Positions 1 to 5,392 of a stretch of DNA of 5,392 nucleotides are shown here, piece by piece. Source of the DNA: Bacillota bacterium (GTDB lineage Bacteria; Bacillota; Clostridia; Christensenellales; CAG-138); NCBI GenBank assembly GCA_023435855.1, contig JAEZLG010000280.1, forward strand, positions 1 to 5,392, read 5' to 3'. A program made the translations under genes and the position numbers. Under the pieces are notes generated by a model, which saw only the letters and a list, made by a program, of their open reading frames with translations, ran no database searches and was not told the origin of the DNA. Within the stretch, counting starts at the first letter, position 1, and the number at the start of each line of letters is the position of its first letter.

Positions 1-337
1 CATAACCCTTATCCCACCAAGCCTGTCCGAAGCAGTAGCCTACTTCGCAGGTCTCGTTTTTTTCAGATACGGATATGGCACTGATGGTTCCAAATGGCTC
101 GCCGCTTTGCTTTTCTACGACTACCCAATGGTAGGTGTGCGCATGTAGATAATTCTCTACCCATTGGCTTACGATACCTTCGGTCTCAAGGCGGTTTTCA
201 TGCTTTGGCCAGCCGGCACCTTTTGCCACAAGCGGGTCACTTGCCCAGTTTTTGTACATGGCGTCCACGTCGTCCATTGTGATGCGGCGAAGGGTTAACC
301 GCTTAGTATCGAGCCTTACGGTACCAAGGTCGAACAT
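1..337 (-). CDS. GNAT family N-acetyltransferase, RimJ/RimL-like (3' end beyond window)
   Basis: Only the first 112 residues are visible; the gene runs off the left edge. The start (MFDLGTVRLDTKRLTLRRIT) is typical of the RimJ/RimL branch of GNAT enzymes, where a T-x-R-L-x-L-R strand is followed by a helix carrying D-D-V-x-A-M-Y. The visible part continues through NWASDP (residues 30-35), HWVVVEK (70-76), the GEPFGTIS strand (79-86) and EVGYCFG (98-104), and stops at the WWDKGY turn just before the acetyl-CoA pyrophosphate-binding loop. The family transfers acetyl from acetyl-CoA to amino groups of proteins or small molecules; the substrate cannot be read from this sequence. The ATG is preceded by AAGGAGA at 346-352 with good spacing, which fixes the start. 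The gene lies 59 bp downstream of the LysR gene, with a strong terminator in the gap. Family assignment is firm, function is not. Confidence 0.9.
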   Translation of the reverse strand, partial: MFDLGTVRLDTKRLTLRRITMDDVDAMYKNWASDPLVAKGAGWPKHENRLETEGIVSQWVENYLHAHTYHWVVVEKQSGEPFGTISAISVSEKNETCEVGYCFGQAWWDKGY

Positions 338-352
338 GCGTAAAATCTCCTT

Positions 353-382
353 AAAAAAACCGGCGGAGGTATCCGCCGGTTT
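353..382 (-). terminator. Intrinsic terminator after the LysR gene, abutting the GNAT ribosome binding site
   Basis: Read on the minus strand, a perfect 11-bp GC-rich stem (arms 372-382 and 357-367, core CCGGCGGA) closes a 4-nt loop at 368-371 and is followed by seven T residues. It sits 14 bp after the LysR stop codon, as expected for that gene's terminator. The T-tract runs straight into the AAGGAGA of the next gene. The stem is symmetrical, but on the plus strand it is followed only by TTTG, so termination should mainly be of minus-strand transcripts. Confidence 0.9.
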
Positions 383-396
383 GTATACATAATGCA

Positions 397-1305
397 TTAC
401 AGCTGCTTCGCCTTTTCTAAAACAATGCTTATGAAGCGCTCCGCGGCGGCAGATAGGGGAACGCCCTCAAGCGAAATAAGCCCGATGTTGCGCGGAGGCA
501 TGGGTGTAGACAATTCAAGCTCAAAAAGTTCGCCGCTTTCAAGTGCACGTGCGGCAAATTCCCGTGTGACGCAGGCAATGCCGAGGCCGATCTTAGCAAA
601 CTCCACAAGCAGGCTATGCGCTCCAAGCTCGATCTCGGGGTGCAGCGTAACGCCACATATGGATGCAAAATCGTCTAGATATTTGCGCGAGTTGGATGCC
701 TGCTCAAGAAGTACCAAGGGTTCGCGCACAAGGTCGTTGATCGATACAGGGTGGCCCTTTAGATGGCTAAAGCGCGTAGAGGCTACGAAAACATCGTGCA
801 CTTTTAAAACCTCGTATATGGTAAGGGCGCTGTCGTCCACGGGCAGGTTCACGAGTGCGATATCTACCTTGCCGATTTTTAAAAGCTCTACGGTCTCCGG
901 TGTGGTGCGGTTCATTACCTGAAGCTGTACCTCGGGGTATTCCGAATGAAAGCGTTCCAGAAACGGAAGCAGAAAGAACTGGCAAAGCGTGTCGCTTGCA
1001 CCGATCATAAGCCCGCCTGATTGCAGAGTGCGCATGCGGTTGAGCCGATCCTCCGCTGCGGCGATAAGGCTTACAGCCTTGCTGGCGTAGCTGTAGAGCA
1101 TACGTCCTTCGCTTGTGAGAGTAATACCGCGGCTGTTGCGCGTAAAAAGTGTGCAGCCAAGCATGTACTCAAGCCTGTGCATAGATTGGCTTATGGCGGG
1201 CTGGCTTACATAAAGCTCGCGAGCTGCATGCGAAAGGCTGCCGCAGCGTGCTACGGTACAAAAGATACTGTATAAATCCAAATCAGCAGTCATACGTTGA
1301 TCCAT
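397..1305 (-). CDS. LysR-type transcriptional regulator
   Basis: A complete 302-residue protein, the usual length for the family. The N-terminal winged helix-turn-helix spans about residues 8-66 (F15, GSLSHAAREL at 22-31, SQPAISQSMHRLE at 34-46, LFTRNSRGITLTSEG at 53-67). A linker helix follows (about 68-93), then the effector-binding domain from about 97 (LMIGASDTLCQFFLLPFL) to the end, with the VDIALVNLP strand at 147-155 and GLGIACVTREFA at 240-251. Such proteins bind DNA as tetramers and change promoter activity when a small metabolite binds. The effector cannot be predicted here. The start at 1305 is supported by GGAGGT at 1315-1320, 9 nt upstream; the internal ATG at residue 5 would be too far from it. 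The gene is divergent from the alpha/beta-hydrolase gene, and its promoter overlaps a strong inverted repeat, which suggests autorepression and control of the hydrolase. Confidence 0.96.
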   Translation of the reverse strand: MDQRMTADLDLYSIFCTVARCGSLSHAARELYVSQPAISQSMHRLEYMLGCTLFTRNSRGITLTSEGRMLYSYASKAVSLIAAAEDRLNRMRTLQSGGLMIGASDTLCQFFLLPFLERFHSEYPEVQLQVMNRTTPETVELLKIGKVDIALVNLPVDDSALTIYEVLKVHDVFVASTRFSHLKGHPVSINDLVREPLVLLEQASNSRKYLDDFASICGVTLHPEIELGAHSLLVEFAKIGLGIACVTREFAARALESGELFELELSTPMPPRNIGLISLEGVPLSAAAERFISIVLEKAKQL

Positions 1306-1345
1306 AAAAATTCGACCTCCGTCGGCAGTTCATGTTTGCCTATTT

Positions 1346-1374
1346 ATTATAAGTTGGATATATAGGTTTTGCAA
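1346..1374 (-). promoter_or_regulatory. Predicted SigA-type promoter of the LysR gene
   Basis: On the minus strand the -35 box TTGCAA (1369-1374, 4 of 6 matches) is separated by exactly 17 bp from a perfect -10 box TATAAT (1346-1351). Transcription would start near 1339, giving a leader of about 34 nt that contains the GGAGGT ribosome binding site. The -35 box lies inside the left half of the inverted repeat at 1360-1390, so a protein bound there would block this promoter. Confidence 0.75.
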
Positions 1375-1390
1375 TAAGCAAAACTAATAT
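1360..1390. promoter_or_regulatory. Candidate LysR operator: 31-bp inverted repeat with T-N11-A core
   Basis: The centre GTTTTGCAATAAGCAAAAC (1366-1384) has perfect 7-bp arms around a 5-nt centre. The symmetry extends outward to 13-bp arms (1360-1372 and 1378-1390) with 11 of 13 positions matching. The inner TTGC-N5-GCAA at 1369-1381 has the T-N11-A form of LysR recognition boxes. The dyad covers the LysR gene's -35 box, and its centre lies about 54 bp upstream of the predicted hydrolase transcription start. Both positions are typical for an autorepressing LysR activator. Binding by this LysR protein is inferred. Confidence 0.72.
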
Positions 1391-1407
1391 GTGATGTCAA
1401 AGTCACA
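1390..1407. promoter_or_regulatory. Short inverted repeat TGTGA-N8-TCACA over the hydrolase -35 region
   Basis: Perfect 5-bp arms (1390-1394 and 1403-1407) flank an 8-bp spacer that contains most of the predicted -35 box. It could be the weaker activation-binding site that LysR proteins often occupy near -35, or a site for another regulator. The half-sites look like those of Crp, but the spacer is 8 rather than 6 bp, so I do not call it a Crp site. Arms this short could arise by chance. Confidence 0.35.
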
Positions 1408-1422
1408 AAAAAATGCTATAAT
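1394..1422 (+). promoter_or_regulatory. Predicted SigA-type promoter of the hydrolase-glycosylase operon
   Basis: A perfect -10 box TATAAT (1417-1422) is preceded by the extended -10 dinucleotide TG (1414-1415). A weak -35 box ATGTCA (1394-1399, 4 of 6 matches) lies 17 bp upstream. Transcription would start near 1429, giving a leader of about 50 nt before the hydrolase start. The weak -35 with a strong -10 fits a promoter that is helped by an activator. Confidence 0.75.
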
Positions 1423-1480
1423 CAATACAAGAATAGAAAAGTATGCAGATCTTTAGCAACATTTCTAAGGAGGAGACGCA

Positions 1481-2416
1481 ATGGAAAGGGAATATCGTAT
1501 GCCATCCGCTACAAAGCTTGGTGATTTGTATGTCAAGCAATGGGCACCGGATGGCGATGTACGCGCCATCGTGCAGATTACACACGGTATGGCGGAACAT
1601 ATCGAGAGATATCGGGCATTTGCTGAGTTTTTAAACGGCTGCGGTATTCTCGTGACCGGGTTTGACCTGCCGGGGCACGGCAAAAGCGTGGGTAAGGACG
1701 GCACAAAGGGTTACTTTGCCGATGAGGACGGTTGGGGAAAGACCATTGAGGATATGCACACGCTCCTCATTAAAACGCGCAGTGAGTATGAAAATGTAAA
1801 ATATGTGATGTTCGGGCACAGCATGGGCTCTTTTTTAGCGCGCACTTATGCGTCGCGACATGGTTCGGACGCTGACGCTGGCGCTGACGCTGGCGCTGAC
1901 GCATACATTTTCTGCGGCACAGCAGGCAGAAATCCTGCGCTCGCTGCTGCCAAACTGATTGCAAAATATGAGATTAAAAAGTACGGTGCGCGCATGCCGA
2001 GCAAAACGCTCGATTCGCTTTCTTTCGGGTCATATAACAAGGCCTTTGCACCGAATCGTACGGCATTCGATTGGCTTTCGCGCGACGAAGAACAGGTAGA
2101 TCGTTATGTAAAAGACGAGAATTGCGGCTACGTATTCACCGCAGGCGGTTTTAAAGATTTGTTTGACGGACTATCTGAAATCAGTAATAAGGAATGGGCG
2201 AAGCGTGTACCGAAAAAGCCGATTTTTATAATTTCCGGAGAAAGGGACCCCTTAAACGGAACCGGGAAAGGGGTTAAAGAAGTTGCCGCGTGGCTTAGTG
2301 AGACGGGCCATGACGTGACATTCAGATTGTATCCCGACAGCCGCCACGAACTATTGAATGAAATGAACGCAGCCGAGGTATTCGGTGATATTTTAAAATT
2401 TTTAGAGGATATTTGA
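1481..2416 (+). CDS. Alpha/beta-hydrolase, monoacylglycerol lipase/lysophospholipase-like
   Basis: A complete 311-residue serine hydrolase of the Hydrolase_4 (serine aminopeptidase S33) type. The oxyanion-hole segment ITHGMAEH is at residues 33-40, followed by FDLPGHGKS (61-69). The nucleophile elbow GHSMG places Ser114 as nucleophile, and GERDPLNG (253-260) and SRHELLNE (287-294) supply Asp256 and His289, so the triad is complete. Relatives hydrolyse monoglycerides, lysophospholipids or other carboxylic esters; the real substrate is unknown. There is no signal peptide or membrane segment, so it should be cytoplasmic. The ATG has AAGGAGG at 1467-1473, 7 nt upstream. An Ala/Asp/Gly repeat at residues 130-141, encoded by a DNA tandem repeat, lengthens the loop after the nucleophile helix. 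The gene is divergent from a LysR regulator and its stop overlaps the start of the next gene. Confidence 0.93.
   Translation: MEREYRMPSATKLGDLYVKQWAPDGDVRAIVQITHGMAEHIERYRAFAEFLNGCGILVTGFDLPGHGKSVGKDGTKGYFADEDGWGKTIEDMHTLLIKTRSEYENVKYVMFGHSMGSFLARTYASRHGSDADAGADAGADAYIFCGTAGRNPALAAAKLIAKYEIKKYGARMPSKTLDSLSFGSYNKAFAPNRTAFDWLSRDEEQVDRYVKDENCGYVFTAGGFKDLFDGLSEISNKEWAKRVPKKPIFIISGERDPLNGTGKGVKEVAAWLSETGHDVTFRLYPDSRHELLNEMNAAEVFGDILKFLEDI
1870..1902 (+). repeat. 12-bp tandem repeat inside the hydrolase gene
   Basis: The unit GCTGACGCTGGC occurs 2.75 times in a row without mismatch; within each unit, GCTGAC and GCTGGC differ at one base, so there is also an imperfect 6-bp period. It encodes the alternating stretch DADAGADAGADA (residues 130-141). 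Since 12 is a multiple of 3, gain or loss of units keeps the frame. Confidence 0.9.
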
Positions 2417-2982
2417 TGCGTTACGATTGGAGCGAGCTTTATGCAATGGTAAGAGCATGCGAAAGCTGCGAGCTACATACGACGCGTACCAACGCAGTAA
2501 TTGGGGAGGGTAATCCTCACGCGGCAATCTTATTCGTGGGTGAAGGACCCGGTCGCGCCGAGGACATTTACGGTAGGCCTTTCGTGGGAGCAGCGGGAAA
2601 GCTTTTGGATAAGATGCTTTTATCTGTCGGCCTAAAGCGGGATGAAGTTTACATAGCAAACGTGGTAAAATGCCGCCCGCCGCAAAACCGGACACCCTTT
2701 GATGAGGAGGCGAAAAGCTGTTTACCGCATTTGCGAGCACAATTTGCTTTGCTGCAGCCCAAAATCGTCGTTTGCATGGGCGCTACAGCCGCAAAGTACG
2801 TATACGACGAACAGGTAAGGATTACGCGCGACAGGGGCGTATGGAAACAGAAAATGGGTGTTTGGTTTTTACCGACGTATCATCCGGCGGCGCTATTACG
2901 AGATGAGAGCAAAAAGGCGTGTGCTTGGGAGGACATGAAAAAGATACGCGCAAAGCTTGACATACTTGATAAAAACGATTAG
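2416..2982 (+). CDS. Uracil-DNA glycosylase, family 4 (Fe-S type)
   Basis: A complete protein of 188 residues, cytoplasmic, that removes uracil from DNA as the first step of base excision repair. The four [4Fe-4S] cysteines are at C15, C18 (CESC), C86 (VVKCRPPQNRTP) and C102, with the spacing of family 4. Active-site motif A is GEGPGRAED (42-50), followed by GRPFVGAAGKLLD (53-65) that shapes the uracil pocket; motif B is YHPAALLR (155-162) with the conserved His-Pro. I chose the ATG at 2416, whose A is the last base of the hydrolase stop codon (TGATG overlap), with GAGG at 2405-2408 upstream. A TTG at 2413 would add one residue but sits too close to that site. The overlap implies co-transcription and translational coupling with the hydrolase. 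No clear terminator follows. Confidence 0.95.
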   Translation: MRYDWSELYAMVRACESCELHTTRTNAVIGEGNPHAAILFVGEGPGRAEDIYGRPFVGAAGKLLDKMLLSVGLKRDEVYIANVVKCRPPQNRTPFDEEAKSCLPHLRAQFALLQPKIVVCMGATAAKYVYDEQVRITRDRGVWKQKMGVWFLPTYHPAALLRDESKKACAWEDMKKIRAKLDILDKND

Positions 2983-3019
2983 GAAGTGCAGGTTTTCTAT
3001 AAAAATGAACTTGCTCGGG

Positions 3020-3049
3020 TTGAACAAGCACTATTGTTAGTGGTATAAT
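3020..3049 (+). promoter_or_regulatory. Predicted SigA-type promoter of the YebC gene
   Basis: A perfect -10 box TATAAT (3044-3049) has the extended -10 TG at 3041-3042. The -35 box TTGAAC (3020-3025, 4 of 6 matches) is 18 bp away. Transcription would start near 3056, leaving a leader of about 30 nt with GGAGGT at 3076-3081 just before the YebC start. The gene can therefore be expressed independently of the upstream operon. Confidence 0.72.
3029..3042. repeat. Small perfect inverted repeat in the YebC promoter spacer
   Basis: CACTA-TTGT-TAGTG has perfect 5-bp arms and lies wholly between the -35 and -10 boxes. A further CACT at 3050-3053, just after the -10 box, forms a second dyad with the AGTG at 3039-3042. 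This could be an operator for a repressor, but the arms are short and no cognate regulator is in view. Confidence 0.35.
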
Positions 3050-3086
3050 CACTTGTCAATCGCAGCAAGAAACATGGAGGTTCCTT

Positions 3087-3836
3087 ATGTCAGGTCATTC
3101 CAAGTGGGCAAACATCAAAAACAAAAAAGAAAAAACAGATTCACAACGCGGTAAGATTTTTACTAAAATAGGTCGTGAGATCGCTATCGCTGTAAAAGAG
3201 TGCGGCGGCGACCCTATAAATAATTCCAAACTGCGAGATGTTATCGCAAAGGCGAAGGCCGCCAATATGCCCAACGATAACATTTCCCGTTCCATCAAGA
3301 AGGCGGCAGGCGAGCTGGGCAGCGTCAGCTATGAAGAGATTGTCTACGAAGGCTACGCGCCCGGCGGCATCGCTGTGATTGTAGAGGTCGTGACCGATAA
3401 CCGCAACCGAACAGCGTCCGAAATGCGCCATATTTTTGATAAAAGCGGCGGTTCCCTCGGTGCATCGGGTTGCGTTGCATGGATGTTTAACCGCAGAGGA
3501 CTGATTGTTATAGAAAAAAGTGCCGGCATAGACGAGGATGTGCTCATGTTGGCAGCTCTTGACGCGGGTGCTGAGGATTTTATTGCGCTCGACGATGCAT
3601 ACGAAATCTACACCGCCGTTACCGACTTCTCGGCTGTGCGCGAGGCACTCGAAAACGCAGGGTACAGCTTCCTTTCTGCTGATTTTGCACGCATCCCCAC
3701 CAACAACGTAGATGTGCAAAACGACACCGAGCTAACAGAAAAATTGGAGAAACTTCTCGAACGGCTTGACGATAATGAAGATGTGCAGCAGGTATTCCAT
3801 AACGCAATTCTGCCTGAGGTAGAGGAAGAAGAGTAA
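3087..3836 (+). CDS. yebC: YebC/TACO1-family translation factor (formerly 'transcriptional regulator')
   Basis: A complete 249-residue protein, the usual family length. The N-terminus MSGHSKWANIKNKKEKTD, then RGKIFTKIGREIAIAVKECG (21-40) and KAKAANMPNDNISRSIKKA (55-73), are hallmarks of the family. Domain 2 begins with YEGYAPGGIAVIVEVVTDNRNRT (about 87-109) and includes the KSGGSLG segment; domain 3 covers about residues 125-240. The tail is acidic (EVEEEE). YebC proteins were long annotated as DNA-binding regulators; work on bacterial and mitochondrial relatives supports a role on the ribosome in helping translation through difficult sequences such as proline runs. The ATG is fixed by GGAGG six nt upstream. 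The gene has its own promoter and ends in a bidirectional terminator, so it is probably monocistronic. I see no ruvC, ruvA or ruvB next to it, a common arrangement elsewhere. Confidence 0.97.
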   Translation: MSGHSKWANIKNKKEKTDSQRGKIFTKIGREIAIAVKECGGDPINNSKLRDVIAKAKAANMPNDNISRSIKKAAGELGSVSYEEIVYEGYAPGGIAVIVEVVTDNRNRTASEMRHIFDKSGGSLGASGCVAWMFNRRGLIVIEKSAGIDEDVLMLAALDAGAEDFIALDDAYEIYTAVTDFSAVREALENAGYSFLSADFARIPTNNVDVQNDTELTEKLEKLLERLDDNEDVQQVFHNAILPEVEEEE

Positions 3837-3854
3837 ATTAAATTAACATACACA

Positions 3855-3884
3855 AAAATGAGAGGCGCTTAAGCCTCTCATTTT
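3855..3884. terminator. Bidirectional intrinsic terminator between convergent genes
   Basis: A perfect 12-bp stem (3855-3866 AAAATGAGAGGC with 3873-3884 GCCTCTCATTTT) closes a 6-nt loop. The stem has T runs on its 3' side in both directions: TTTT on the plus strand and TTTTT on the minus strand. It lies 18 bp after the YebC stop and 14 bp after the stop of the minus-strand acetyltransferase, so it serves both. Confidence 0.92.
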
Positions 3885-3898
3885 ATGTATATATGTTA

Positions 3899-4459
3899 TT
3901 AACTGCTCTTATAAACTTTATTAAGGATAGCCATAGCTTTTTGCATGCTCTCACTTGTCGGATCTATGATCTGATAACCGAGGGATTCGTATATTTTGAC
4001 AGCTTTATGGCTCCAAGTCTGCGTGTGCAAGAAAAGATCTCTGTCGCCCTCAATTTCAAGCATCAGCCGTATGATCTCGGCGGCTAGAGCCTTGCCGAGG
4101 CCTTTCCCTTGGTATTGCGGTTTTACGGCAAACCAATACAGCCATGGGTCACGGCGTGTAAGCGTATAATCCCACCAAGCCGTGCAAGTGGCAACCTTTT
4201 CTCCGTCAGCGGTTTCAACAAACATACATCGGCGCATAAGCTCGGGCAAGTACGGCAGAAACTCGCGCTGGAAATATAAAAGCGCATCGATTTCATCATC
4301 AAACTCCAGCACGGAGGCTTCGATTTGTGCCCATGCCTTTTCGTCACCGGCTTTAAAAAACGAAAACCGAAACCCGTCCGGCAACGGGATTTGCCTTAAC
4401 TCTGCATACTTTGGACGATACATCAAAATATCAGCATAAGGAATGCTTTTGTCCAACAT
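3899..4459 (-). CDS. GNAT family N-acetyltransferase
   Basis: A complete 186-residue protein. The GNAT core runs from about residue 30 to 175. Motif A is WLYWFAVKPQYQGKGLGKAL (106-125), where QGKGLG (117-122) is the acetyl-CoA pyrophosphate-binding loop. Motif B is TWSHKAVKIYESLGYQI (148-164), with the Tyr157 that often acts as general acid in this family. An N-terminal extension (MLDKSIPYADILMYRP) precedes the core; I recall similar extensions in uncharacterised clostridial GNATs but cannot confirm this here. The substrate is unknown. The start is supported by GAGGT at 4466-4470, 6 nt upstream, within the 22-bp gap after the CotH gene on the same strand. No promoter is seen in that gap, so the two are probably one transcript. 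Both genes end at the shared terminator with YebC. Confidence 0.92.
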   Translation of the reverse strand: MLDKSIPYADILMYRPKYAELRQIPLPDGFRFSFFKAGDEKAWAQIEASVLEFDDEIDALLYFQREFLPYLPELMRRCMFVETADGEKVATCTAWWDYTLTRRDPWLYWFAVKPQYQGKGLGKALAAEIIRLMLEIEGDRDLFLHTQTWSHKAVKIYESLGYQIIDPTSESMQKAMAILNKVYKSS

Positions 4460-4481
4460 AAAGAGACCTCACTCTTTTGAA

Positions 4482-5392
4482 TTAACCGTTTCCCATTTTC
4501 GCTTCGTTTATATAGCTCTGTAAGGCATCGGCCGATAGGCCGAATGTATTTCTTAGGTTTTTGAATGCGTATTCCGGTCGTTTTTGCACAAAGTTTCTAA
4601 TATCGTTAAGCTCGTTTTTCCAACGAGAGAGGGAACTTGGGGAGCCCCAACGGTCTATATGCCGCTGCATCTCAGGCTCCATCTCGGAAGCGAGTTCGTC
4701 GAGGATAGCAGTCAGCCGTTCGGGGTCGAATTGGTTGATAACAACATAGACATAGCGCTTGCAGAACTGCTCGCGCCATGCAGAGTTCTTATTGAGCCCT
4801 ACAAAAATATCCATGTTTGTCAGCGACCCGTCGCGTGAGGGGACGCCTTCGGCGGTGAAATAGGACGTCAGAAGGTTTCTTGTTACGCTCGAAAAGGAAA
4901 GATCTAAGTCAAAATATATAGGTCTCCATTTTATGGCATAATCCTGCGAACGCCAGTACTTTTGGTTAAACATATCACCGTTATTAAAATACGTCTGCGA
5001 TATGAGATAGTCGTTGAAGTATTTCACATCTACCCATTGACAAAGCTCAGCATATGCAGCGTCTGAAGAGGTGTTCCGATTGAGTGCATACTCGCGAACG
5101 CGCTTAAAATCATAACGGCTGCCCGCTAGCGGTGTTTCGTTGCGTCGAATAATATCTACCTTATCGGGATCCACGCCGTAATAGGATGCAAGATAATCTT
5201 CGTTTTGGTTTTCGTTGAGGTCGTACAAGCCCCAATATTGACCGTTGATGTAGACGGCGACGGGGCGTGTATATACCGCTTCGATGTTGAGCCCCTTCAC
5301 GACACGCATACAGTAGGAATCCGCAATACGAGCATCACTTGCATCCTGCCCGGAGTTGCGAAGCACCAACGACGAGTAGGAATTTACCGCGC
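4482..5392 (-). CDS. CotH-family protein kinase-like protein (N-terminus beyond window)
   Basis: The reading frame is open to the right edge and has no start in view, so 302 C-terminal residues are seen and the N-terminus is missing; the TTG near 5369 is an ordinary leucine codon in the conserved SLVLRNSGQD segment. Visible CotH features, numbered from the edge, are SLVLRNSGQD (7-16), RPVAVYINGQYWGLYDLNEN (42-61), the YFNNGDMFNQKYW segment (134-146) and the acidic IYFDLDLSFS (158-167), which probably binds metal. B. subtilis CotH is an atypical kinase that phosphorylates the spore coat proteins CotB and CotG. Many clostridial homologues are instead secreted or surface proteins with extra N-terminal domains, and the missing half would decide between these. 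No domain follows the CotH core. It is the upstream gene of a pair with the GNAT gene. Confidence 0.9.
   Translation of the reverse strand, partial: AVNSYSSLVLRNSGQDASDARIADSYCMRVVKGLNIEAVYTRPVAVYINGQYWGLYDLNENQNEDYLASYYGVDPDKVDIIRRNETPLAGSRYDFKRVREYALNRNTSSDAAYAELCQWVDVKYFNDYLISQTYFNNGDMFNQKYWRSQDYAIKWRPIYFDLDLSFSSVTRNLLTSYFTAEGVPSRDGSLTNMDIFVGLNKNSAWREQFCKRYVYVVINQFDPERLTAILDELASEMEPEMQRHIDRWGSPSSLSRWKNELNDIRNFVQKRPEYAFKNLRNTFGLSADALQSYINEAKMGNG

Noticed and set aside
10..22. 13-bp identity (ATCCCACCAAGCC) between the two GNAT genes, at 11-23 and about 4168-4180
   Set aside because: Both encode Ala-Trp-Trp-Asp, but at different positions of the fold (just before the CoA loop in one, in an earlier strand in the other), so it is a coincidence rather than a repeat or a duplication.
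392..922. Plus-strand ORF of 176 codons opposite the LysR gene
   Set aside because: It lies wholly antisense to a clearly recognised LysR gene, has no recognisable domain and no good ribosome binding site, and its composition (many Ser, Arg, Thr) is that of a shadow frame.
1390..1407. Crp/Fnr-type binding site reading of the TGTGA/TCACA dyad
   Set aside because: The spacer is 8 bp rather than the 6 bp of Crp sites, and Crp control is not expected as a default in Clostridia; kept only as an unassigned short dyad.
3001..3030. Possible terminator after the glycosylase gene (CTTG...CAAG around 3010-3028)
   Set aside because: The stem is short with a mismatch and there is no T-tract after it; it overlaps the YebC promoter.
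3141..3719. Minus-strand ORF of 192 codons opposite the YebC gene
   Set aside because: It is antisense to a highly conserved gene and has no family resemblance; long shadow frames are common opposite genes of this composition.
5367..5369. TTG as start codon of the CotH-family gene
   Set aside because: The frame stays open upstream to the window edge and encodes conserved CotH sequence before the TTG (NSYSSLVLRNSG), so this is an internal codon of a gene cut by the window.

Overview
This window most likely comes from a Bacillota (Clostridia-type) genome of moderate GC content. The evidence is the strong AGGAGG-type ribosome binding sites, the SigA-like promoters with TATAAT boxes, and the gene content: a Clostridia-style YebC, a family 4 uracil-DNA glycosylase, a CotH-family spore-coat-type kinase and GNAT acetyltransferases. 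Base composition and codon use look even across the window. I see no transposase, integrase, phage gene, tRNA, rRNA or CRISPR array. It reads as ordinary chromosome.

Left part (1-1305, minus strand): the first 112 residues of a RimJ/RimL-like GNAT acetyltransferase run off the left edge. Upstream of it is a complete LysR-type regulator gene. A strong intrinsic terminator lies between the two, and its T-tract directly abuts the ribosome binding site of the GNAT gene.

Middle (1306-2982): a compact divergent control region of 175 bp holds a minus-strand promoter for the LysR gene, a plus-strand extended -10 promoter for an alpha/beta-hydrolase, and a long inverted repeat with a T-N11-A core between them. 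This matches the classical layout in which a LysR protein represses its own gene and controls its divergent neighbour. The hydrolase resembles monoacylglycerol lipases and carries a short 12-bp tandem repeat within its coding sequence. Its stop codon overlaps the start of a family 4 (Fe-S) uracil-DNA glycosylase, so the two are probably co-transcribed and translationally coupled.

Right part (2983-5392): a YebC-family translation factor gene has its own promoter and ends in a bidirectional terminator. That terminator is shared with a convergent minus-strand pair, a CotH-family kinase (its N-terminus is beyond the right edge) followed 22 bp later by a second GNAT acetyltransferase.

I found no convincing new system. 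The points most worth a second look are the LysR operator architecture, the terminator touching the GNAT ribosome binding site, the in-frame repeat in the hydrolase, and the CotH-acetyltransferase pairing.
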